From assembly GCA_900772445.1 (NCBI GenBank), contig CAAHEL010000092.1, positions 1 to 12,270 of the forward strand: DNA of 12,270 nt, in the 5' to 3' direction. The position numbers were made by a program, and so were the translations under genes. How positions within the stretch are numbered: the stretch's first letter is position 1; the number at the start of each line of letters is the position of its first letter. This document shows, piece by piece, positions 7,488 through 12,270 of this stretch. The notes beneath the pieces are model-generated. The model saw nothing but the letters and a program-made list of their open reading frames with translations, did no database searches and was not told the origin of the DNA. Source of the DNA: Bacilli bacterium. GTDB taxonomy: Bacteria; Bacillota_I; Bacilli_A; RF39; UBA660.

Positions 7488-8480
7488 ATGTTAACTTTAA
7501 CAAAATCTTTATTTGCATTAATGATAGGTTTTATAGCATCAACATTTTTTGGATTATTAATAATTCCGTTTCTAAAAAAAATAAAACTAGGTCAAAATAT
7601 AAATGTTTATGTTGAGGCACACCAGTCTAAAGCAGGAACTCCAACAATGGGAGGACTAATATTTATAATCCCTACATTATTAACAACATTATTTTTACTA
7701 TTTACTGGTAAAATTGAGTTTTCTGTAAATTTAATGATTGTACTTTTTGTTTTTGTTAGTTATGGATTTATAGGATTTTTAGATGACTATATTAGTATAA
7801 AAAGAAAAACAAATACAGGTTTAACACAAATGCAAAAACTATTATTGCAATTTGTTGTAGCATTAGTTTTCTATATTTTATATAGACATTTTACAGATGC
7901 AGATTCTTACTTAAGAATAAGTTTATTACATTTAGATTTAAATCTTAATTGGTTTTATGGAGTATTTATCTTATTTCTCTTAGTAGGAAGTTCAAATGCT
8001 GTTAATTTAACTGATGGATTAGATGGACTTGCTGGAGGATTATCTGTAATAGCATTTCTTGCATATGGATTAATTGCTTGGGGTAGTTGGTGGATCGAAG
8101 GATATCAAGATATGGGTATATTTTGTTTCATCCTAGTAGGAAGTGTTTTAGGTTTCCTAGTATTTAATACACACCCAGCAAAAGTATTTATGGGAGATAC
8201 TGGTAGTTTAACACTAGGTGCAACACTTGCTACAATTGCTATATTAACAGCACACGAAATTTCATTGGCAGTAGTTGGTGGAGTATTTGTAATAGAAACA
8301 TTAAGTGTTATGATTCAAATATTTTCCGTAGTAGTCTTAAAAAGAAGAGTATTCCTAATGACACCAATTCATCACCATTTTGAAAGACTTGGTTGGAAAG
8401 AACAGGATATAGTTAAATTATTCTGGATAGTAGGATTAATTTTAGGATTATTAGCATTAATATATGGTGTATGGTTATAA
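7488..8480 (+). CDS. mraY: Phospho-N-acetylmuramoyl-pentapeptide transferase (MraY)
   Basis: Integral membrane enzyme that joins UDP-MurNAc-pentapeptide to undecaprenyl phosphate, giving lipid I, the first membrane step of peptidoglycan synthesis. 330 residues is normal, with about ten hydrophobic segments. The signature parts are all present: GTPTMGG near 50, Asp99-Asp100 in LDDYISIKRK, NLTDGLDGLAGG from 173 (Asp176, Asp179), Asp237 in FMGDTGSLTLGA, and PIHHHFERLGW with His295-297. These include the Mg2+ and nucleotide-sugar binding residues known for the family. It has its own promoter and terminator. It sits between spoVD and spoVE as in the Bacillus division/cell-wall cluster, but murE and murD, which flank it there, are absent. 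As the lipid I maker it serves both vegetative wall and spore cortex. Confidence 0.97.
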   Translation: MLTLTKSLFALMIGFIASTFFGLLIIPFLKKIKLGQNINVYVEAHQSKAGTPTMGGLIFIIPTLLTTLFLLFTGKIEFSVNLMIVLFVFVSYGFIGFLDDYISIKRKTNTGLTQMQKLLLQFVVALVFYILYRHFTDADSYLRISLLHLDLNLNWFYGVFILFLLVGSSNAVNLTDGLDGLAGGLSVIAFLAYGLIAWGSWWIEGYQDMGIFCFILVGSVLGFLVFNTHPAKVFMGDTGSLTLGATLATIAILTAHEISLAVVGGVFVIETLSVMIQIFSVVVLKRRVFLMTPIHHHFERLGWKEQDIVKLFWIVGLILGLLALIYGVWL

Positions 8481-8499
8481 GAACTTTATAGTTCTTTTT
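8479..8499 (+). terminator. Intrinsic terminator of mraY
   Basis: AAGAACT (8479-8485) and AGTTCTT (8490-8496) pair perfectly around TTAT and end in a T run to 8499. The stem starts inside the stop codon. Confidence 0.85.
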
Positions 8500-8558
8500 C
8501 TTATATAAAAAAATATTTAAATATCAATATTAAAACTTTATTTATGCTTCCTTTTCTA

Positions 8559-8592
8559 TTATCTAAATTATTTCATATAATTAATTAGATAA
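8559..8592 (+). repeat. Inverted repeat upstream of spoVE
   Basis: TTATCTAA (8559-8566) and TTAGATAA (8585-8592) are perfect complements 18 bases apart and bracket the candidate -10 of spoVE. It may be a regulator site or chance in AT-rich DNA. Confidence 0.35.
8572..8588 (+). promoter_or_regulatory. Candidate SigE -10 element of spoVE
   Basis: TTCATATAATTAATTAG, third copy of the shared element. CATATAAT differs by one base from CATACAAT, the sigma-E -10 consensus of Bacillus, and it also contains TATAAT (8576-8581), so sigma-A could read it. B. subtilis spoVE is known to be SigE-dependent. No clear -35. Confidence 0.45.
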
Positions 8593-8604
8593 CTAGGTGA
8601 AATA

Positions 8605-9690
8605 ATGAAAAAAATAAATATATTTCTTTTAATATCTGTAGTAATAATAAGTCTATTTGGTGTTCTAATGATATATTCCTCTTCATATATTTGGGCTGAA
8701 TATAAATTTAATGACCCATATAAATTTTTAAAATCACAATTAATATTTTTAATATTAGGATATATAATAATGTTTATCGTATCTAAAATTAATTATCAAA
8801 AATATCAAAAGTATTCTAATATAATATTTGGTATCTGTTTTATATTAATAGTATTAGTATTAATACCTGGAATAGGAACAATTAGAAATGGTAGTAGGTC
8901 TTGGTTTGGAGTTGGAGGTTTTGGTATTCAACCAAGTGAATTTACTAAATTGGGATTAATAATTTTTACTTCGAAGTATTTAAAAAATAATAACAAAGAA
9001 TTAAGAGATATCAAAAAAGGAGTATTACCAATATTAATAGTGTTAATGTTAGTATTTGGTTTAATTATGTTACAACCAGATTTTGGAACTGGAGTAGTAA
9101 TAGTAATAAGTATAGTTGCATTACTTTTTGTAAGTGGTGTAAAAATGAATTTCTTTATTAAAATAGGATTATTAGGATTAGTTGGAGTAGTAGTATTAAT
9201 AATAATTGCCCCTTATCGTATGGAAAGAATAGTATCATTTCTAAATCCTTGGTCTGACCCATTAGGAAGTGGATTTCAAATAATTCAGTCAATGTACGCA
9301 ATTGGTCCAGGAGGATTATTAGGACTAGGTTTTGGTAATTCTATTCAAAAACACTTTTATTTACCTGAACCACAAACAGATTTCATATTTTCTATAATAA
9401 GCGAAGAATTTGGATTTATGGGAATATTAATTGTATCTTCATTATTTATAACAATTATATATCAAGGAATAAAAATAAGTATAAAGTGTGAAGATGCCTT
9501 TGGTAAATATTTAGCATTTGGAATAACTTTTTCATTAGCATTTCAAACATTATTAAATCTAATGGTAGTTGTTGGATTAATACCTGTAACTGGAGTAACG
9601 TTACCATTCTTGTCTTATGGAGGTTCATCTTTATTGATAACTTTACTTAGTATGGGAATTCTTTTAAATATATCAAAATCTACTAGATAA
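8605..9690 (+). CDS. spoVE: SpoVE, SEDS-family peptidoglycan glycosyltransferase for spore cortex
   Basis: SEDS proteins polymerise lipid II glycan strands together with a class B penicillin-binding protein; SpoVE does this for the cortex with SpoVD. 361 residues against 366 in B. subtilis, with about ten membrane segments. Conserved pieces are IYSSSYIWAEYKF (23-35), RNGSRSWFGVGGFGIQPSEF (about 93-112), QPDFGTG, NPWSDPLGSGFQIIQS, PEPQTDFIFSIISEE with the essential Asp259, and GVTLPFLSYGGSS near the end. The WAEYKF segment and the overall match favour SpoVE over FtsW or RodA, as does the SpoVD gene two places upstream. AGGTGA lies 5 bases before the ATG. It is a separate transcript from mraY. 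No strong terminator was found after it. Confidence 0.88.
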   Translation: MKKINIFLLISVVIISLFGVLMIYSSSYIWAEYKFNDPYKFLKSQLIFLILGYIIMFIVSKINYQKYQKYSNIIFGICFILIVLVLIPGIGTIRNGSRSWFGVGGFGIQPSEFTKLGLIIFTSKYLKNNNKELRDIKKGVLPILIVLMLVFGLIMLQPDFGTGVVIVISIVALLFVSGVKMNFFIKIGLLGLVGVVVLIIIAPYRMERIVSFLNPWSDPLGSGFQIIQSMYAIGPGGLLGLGFGNSIQKHFYLPEPQTDFIFSIISEEFGFMGILIVSSLFITIIYQGIKISIKCEDAFGKYLAFGITFSLAFQTLLNLMVVVGLIPVTGVTLPFLSYGGSSLLITLLSMGILLNISKSTR

Positions 9691-9732
9691 AATTTATGTT
9701 TAAAAATCTTATAAAATGTTATATATTATTCT

Positions 9733-9785
9733 TATTTTTGTATACAATATTAATATATGGTACAAAAATATAAATACAATGTATT
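9733..9785 (+). promoter_or_regulatory. Candidate autoregulatory operator of the toxin-antitoxin operon
   Basis: A perfect 10-base inverted repeat, TATTTTTGTA (9733-9742) and TACAAAAATA (9761-9770), is followed by AATACA-A-TGTATT (9773-9785), whose right arm overlaps the -35. The word TACAA occurs at 9743, 9761 and 9775. RelB-type antitoxins usually repress their own promoter from such palindromes. Confidence 0.45.
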
Positions 9786-9812
9786 GACATAATAATAAAA
9801 AAATTATATAAT
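9784..9812 (+). promoter_or_regulatory. Consensus sigma-A promoter of the toxin-antitoxin operon
   Basis: TTGACA (9784-9789), exactly 17 bases, TATAAT (9807-9812): both hexamers match the consensus fully. It is the best promoter in the window. Start of transcription is expected near 9819, which rules out the ATG at 9823 for want of a ribosome site and favours ATG 9835. Confidence 0.88.
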
Positions 9813-9834
9813 CATTTTAGAAATGAGGGATAAT

Positions 9835-10116
9835 ATGGAATCATTGACTTTAAATGTAAGAGTAAATGCAAAAGATAAAAAGAATTTCGAACAATTTTGT
9901 ACTAATGTTGGAATGAATGTTTCAACAGCAGTTAATATGTTTATTAAAGCAGTATTAAGGGAGCAAAAATTACCATTTGAAATCAAATCTTATACATTTG
10001 ATGATGTTATTTATGAAAAATTAAAAGAAGCAGAACTAGAAATGAATAATATATCTACTAGATATACAATTGATGATATAAAAAATAGTATGAATAATAT
10101 AATTAATAATAACTAA
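9835..10116 (+). CDS. RelB/DinJ-family antitoxin
   Basis: Ribbon-helix-helix antitoxin that should neutralise the toxin encoded next and repress the shared promoter. Residues 1-48 carry the family pattern: a beta strand LTLNVRVNAKDKK, then GMNVSTAVNMFIKAVLREQKLPFEI, very like DinJ/RelB. The C-terminal half (about 50-93) is acidic and Asn-rich and is the likely toxin-binding tail. I start at ATG 9835 (93 residues) because GAGGGA lies 4 bases upstream; ATG 9823 would add MRDN but would sit almost at the transcript's first base. The toxin gene begins one base after the stop. Confidence 0.88.
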   Translation: MESLTLNVRVNAKDKKNFEQFCTNVGMNVSTAVNMFIKAVLREQKLPFEIKSYTFDDVIYEKLKEAELEMNNISTRYTIDDIKNSMNNIINNN

Positions 10117-10117
10117 T

Positions 10118-10429
10118 ATGTATAAAATAGAATTTTTACCAATTGCTAAAAAAGATATAGATGATATTATTTATTATATCTCAAATAATTTAAAAAATAG
10201 AACTGCCGCAATTAATTTATCTAAAGAATTTATAAAAGGTGCAAATAGTATTTTAGAATTTCCTTATGGATTATCAGAATATAGAACAAATAATAAATTA
10301 AATAATGTATATAGAAGTATTAAAATTAAAAAATTTCTAATGTTTTATACAATAAATGAAAAAGATAAGATTATAACTATTGTAAGAGTTTTATATCAAA
10401 AAATGGATATTAATAGTATCTTGGAATAA
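10118..10429 (+). CDS. RelE/ParE-superfamily toxin
   Basis: Small basic toxin of 103 residues. The fold order fits: strand YKIEFLPIAKKDIDDIIYYI (2-21), two helices through about residue 47, then the strand block VYRSIKIKKFLMFYTINEKDKIITIVRVLYQKMDI (64-98). The YRSI, FYTI and VRVLYQKMDI pieces are typical of the family. Whether it cuts mRNA on the ribosome (RelE-like) or attacks gyrase (ParE-like) cannot be told; the long helical hairpin leans towards the broad RelE/ParE group common in Bacillota. One base separates it from the antitoxin stop and there is no good ribosome site, so translation is probably coupled, keeping toxin below antitoxin. Confidence 0.85.
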   Translation: MYKIEFLPIAKKDIDDIIYYISNNLKNRTAAINLSKEFIKGANSILEFPYGLSEYRTNNKLNNVYRSIKIKKFLMFYTINEKDKIITIVRVLYQKMDINSILE

Positions 10430-10464
10430 ATATAAATTGAAAATAATGTATTAAATAAACTAGT

Positions 10465-10493
10465 AACTTATACTAAATTTGTATAAGTTTTTT
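10465..10493 (+). terminator. Intrinsic terminator of the toxin-antitoxin operon
   Basis: AACTTATAC (10465-10473) pairs perfectly with GTATAAGTT (10481-10489) around TAAATTT, followed by six T in total. Confidence 0.88.
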
Positions 10494-10512
10494 GATATAA
10501 ATTTATAAATTA

Positions 10513-10529
10513 ATATTAAATTTTAATAT
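10513..10529 (+). repeat. AT-only palindrome in the leader of the DUF898 gene
   Basis: ATATTAAA, T, TTTAATAT: a perfect 8-1-8 palindrome that runs into TATAAT (10527-10532), a possible -10 without a clear -35. It could be an operator, but A/T-only palindromes arise easily here. The rest of 10494-10583 shows only the ribosome site AAGGAG (10572-10577). Confidence 0.25.
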
Positions 10530-10583
10530 AATATGATACACTTATATTGTAAGATAATAAAATTATATAGTAAGGAGTAAAAT

Positions 10584-12082
10584 ATGGAGTACGAAGAAGT
10601 TAAAAATAATCAAAAAAAGAATCTATTCAAAGAACTGATTCATATTTTGATGGTAAATTTATAGAGTATATCGGATATAAATTATTAGCATTTATAATAA
10701 CTATTGCTACATTTACAATTGCTAAACCTTGGGCCGATGTACTTGTTATGGAATACGTATTTAATCATACTGTTTATAATGGTAAAAGATTAAAATTCGA
10801 AGGAAAGGGTACTGATTTATTCATTCAAAGATTTAAATGGATTTTATTTACAATAATTACATTAGGAATTTATTCATTATGGATACCACTTAATCAAGAA
10901 AAATGGACCGTTTCAAATATTCATTTCGAAGATGAAGAATTAAATAAAGAAGATTCATATTTTGATGGTAAATTATTAGAGTTAATAGGTTTAAATCTAT
11001 TTATCTATTTACTTAATTTATTAACATTAGGATTATTAATACCATTTACTATTTGTTATAAATATAAATGGATTACTAATCATACTATAATTAATAGAAA
11101 AAGAATTGTCTTTACTGGTAATGGATTAAGTTTATTTGGTAATTATTTGTTATGGTATTTATTATCAATTGTTACAATAGGAATATATGGATTATGGTTA
11201 CCAATGAAATTATATGGTTGGAAGATTAAAAATACCCATATTAAATTAAAAGATGAAAAAGAAGAAAAAACTTCTAAAATTCCTTTGATTTTAGGACCAA
11301 TAATATTAATATTAGTTATTGCTGTTTTTTTACCTGTTATTAATAAAATAGATTTAAGTAATAGTGGAAATATCTTTGATACAATTAAAAATAAATTTGA
11401 AGATGATAATAAGACAATTGATAATATAGATAATGAATATACTACAGATATATCTTGTATTAGTGAAGAAACATATAACAAATTAACAAGTGCTGTTAGT
11501 GAAAAATATTCTACTTATGTATTAGAATGTTTAAATAAAAATAAATTTAATATAATGCTAGTAACAAGTAACGAAGAAGAAACTGTAACTATGGCACAGG
11601 ATAATGTATCAAATATTCTTGGTAATTTAACCGAAGAAGAAATAAATAAATTAGATATTTCTATATCATATGAAAAAGTATCAACAAATTCTGATTTCTA
11701 TTTATACGGAGAAAAGAATAATGATGTTATAAATTGGCAACAGGATGGTACTGAAATAGGAACATCTAATATTAGAAATAATGTTATAGATAATAATTCT
11801 AATACTACTATAGATAATAATCAAACTAATTTAGAATATTGTCCTAGCGGTTCAATTTATTCTGAAGGGTATTGTTATGATGTAAATAGTTATGTTAATG
11901 CTGGTTCTTGTGGATATTATGAAGAAATAAATGGTAGATGTTATCCTGCTGGTTGTGATAGTGCTAATTATGAAACTGATGAATATTGTATAAATGATAG
12001 TTTATTAAAACCAGATAGTAATTCTTGTCCTGAAGGATTTCAATATATAAATGGATTATGTTATAATTACATAGTTAAATAA
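10584..12082 (+). CDS. DUF898-like membrane protein with Cys-rich outer tail; frame broken near the start
   Basis: Function unknown. The natural start is ATG 10584, with AAGGAG 6 bases upstream, but that frame ends at TAG 10662-10664 after 26 codons. A -1 shift at A_AAA_AAG (10613-10619) joins its first 12 residues to the long frame, giving 499 residues. Without the shift the only usual in-frame start is ATG 10748, which has no ribosome site and removes half of a domain. In the joined numbering, two DUF898 (YjgN-type) repeats lie at about 20-115 and 125-220, each with SYFDGK, NHT, a G-x-x-LF turn and TxGIYxLW. A membrane helix at about 233-252 precedes an outer region of about 245 residues, Asn-rich in the middle, ending with eight Cys in 80 residues. 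It could be a surface sensor or wall-associated protein. It is alone between terminators. Confidence 0.65.
10613..10619 (+). other. A_AAA_AAG slippery heptamer at the frame break
   Basis: In the frame of ATG 10584 the codons read cAA AAA AAG, the same heptamer that drives -1 frameshifting in Escherichia coli dnaX. Slipping back one base enters exactly the frame that encodes the first DUF898 repeat. I see no stable hairpin after it and no Shine-Dalgarno-like stimulator about 10 bases before it, so a simple one-base indel in the A7 run is equally possible. Confidence 0.5.
11840..12079 (+). repeat. Cys-rich repeat module at the end of the DUF898 protein
   Basis: Three short units follow the pattern C-x(5-7)-Y/E-x-x-G-x-C-Y: CPSGSIYSEGYCY, CGYYEEINGRCY and CPEGFQYINGLCY, with an extra C-x(9)-C pair between the second and third. 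Placed outside the membrane, the paired Cys probably form disulfides. The nucleotide copies have diverged, so the repeat is old. Confidence 0.6.
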
Positions 12083-12107
12083 GAGGTAAGCTTTTTACCT
12101 TTTTTTA
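12081..12107 (+). terminator. Intrinsic terminator of the DUF898 gene
   Basis: AGGTAA (12084-12089) and TTACCT (12095-12100) form the core stem around GCTTT and run into eight T; the stem can lengthen by A-T and G-U pairs into the stop codon. Confidence 0.85.
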
Positions 12108-12144
12108 TTTTACTATATTTAGTTAAAAAATTTTAATAAAGATA

Positions 12145-12173
12145 TTGTAAAACACTAAATTTTATGCTATCAT
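12145..12173 (+). promoter_or_regulatory. Probable rightward promoter for a gene beyond the window
   Basis: TTGTAA (12145-12150), 17 bases, TATCAT (12168-12173) with TGC before it, an extended -10. The expected start near 12180 puts the direct repeat at 12223-12262 in the transcript leader. No coding region starts before the window ends; ATG 12202 opens only four codons. Confidence 0.45.
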
Positions 12174-12222
12174 TTATTTGTAAGGTAAGATAAAAGTTGA
12201 TATGAATTATTGTTAAAAAATA

Positions 12223-12262
12223 CCAAATAATTTGCAATTATACAATCCCAAATAATTCGCAA
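12223..12262 (+). repeat. Two-copy direct repeat
   Basis: CCAAATAATTTGCAA (12223-12237) and CCAAATAATTCGCAA (12248-12262) agree at 14 of 15 bases with a 25-base period. It could be two operator sites, the edge of a mobile element or the start of a longer array; the window ends 8 bases later. Confidence 0.55.
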
Positions 12263-12270
12263 ATCAACAA

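Noticed and set aside
9823..9834. ATG 9823 as the antitoxin start
   Set aside because: It would be about 4 bases from the predicted transcript start with no ribosome site; GAGGGA fits ATG 9835, and family members begin with the MESxxxNVRV-like strand.
10620..10665. Stimulatory hairpin downstream of the slippery heptamer
   Set aside because: I found only weak, short A/T pairings, so no structure is claimed.
11143..11481. Leftward open frame of 112 codons opposite the DUF898 gene, and shorter opposite-strand frames elsewhere
   Set aside because: They lie opposite well-supported genes, have no ribosome sites and read as composition-driven hydrophobic shadows.
12223..12262. CRISPR array
   Set aside because: Two copies of 15 bases with a 10-base gap do not have the repeat or spacer sizes of a CRISPR array.
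12238..12270. End of a leftward gene entering from the right edge (10 codons to a stop at 12238-12240)
   Set aside because: Ten codons are too few to judge, and the same bases are better described as a direct repeat.

Overview
The window comes from a strongly AT-rich, low-GC Gram-positive bacterium. It makes a peptidoglycan wall (MraY) and carries endospore-formation genes (SpoIIGA, SigE, a SpoVID-like coat protein, SpoVD, SpoVE). A SpoVID-like gene followed directly by a CotS/YsxE-like gene is the Bacillus-type arrangement, so I infer a member of the Bacilli, possibly one of the uncultured AT-rich gut lineages near the Mollicutes. Tryptophan is encoded by TGG and SpoVD ends at TGA, so the standard bacterial code applies rather than the Mycoplasma code. 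All genes read rightward.

Layout. 1-196 is the tail of a response-regulator receiver domain, followed by a terminator. 280-2193 is parE (topoisomerase IV subunit B), with its own terminator. 2250-3745 is the spoIIGA-sigE pair: the membrane protease that activates the mother-cell sigma factor, and that factor. 3817-5455 is a two-gene unit, a SpoVID-like LysM coat morphogenetic protein overlapping a CotS/YsxE-like degenerate kinase. 5499-7406 is spoVD, 7488-8480 mraY and 8605-9690 spoVE, which looks like a reduced division/cell-wall cluster keeping the spore-cortex synthases around mraY. 9835-10429 is a RelB/RelE-type toxin-antitoxin pair behind a consensus promoter. 10584-12082 is a membrane protein with two DUF898-like repeats and a Cys-rich outer tail; its reading frame is broken near the start at an A_AAA_AAG heptamer. 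The last 190 bases hold a terminator, a probable promoter and a short direct repeat.

How the genes work together. SpoIIGA matures SigE, which in relatives switches on coat (spoVID, ysxE) and cortex (spoVD, spoVE) genes in the mother cell. MraY supplies lipid I, the precursor of the lipid II that SpoVE (glycosyltransferase) and SpoVD (transpeptidase) polymerise into cortex. The same 17-base element, TTCATATWMTTWATYAG, lies just upstream of the SpoVID-like gene, spoVD and spoVE but not of parE, spoIIGA or mraY. It resembles the -10 element of sigma-E/K-type promoters.

The points most worth a second look are the possible programmed or mutational -1 frameshift in the DUF898 gene, the shared candidate SigE element, and terminators that run straight into the next promoter.
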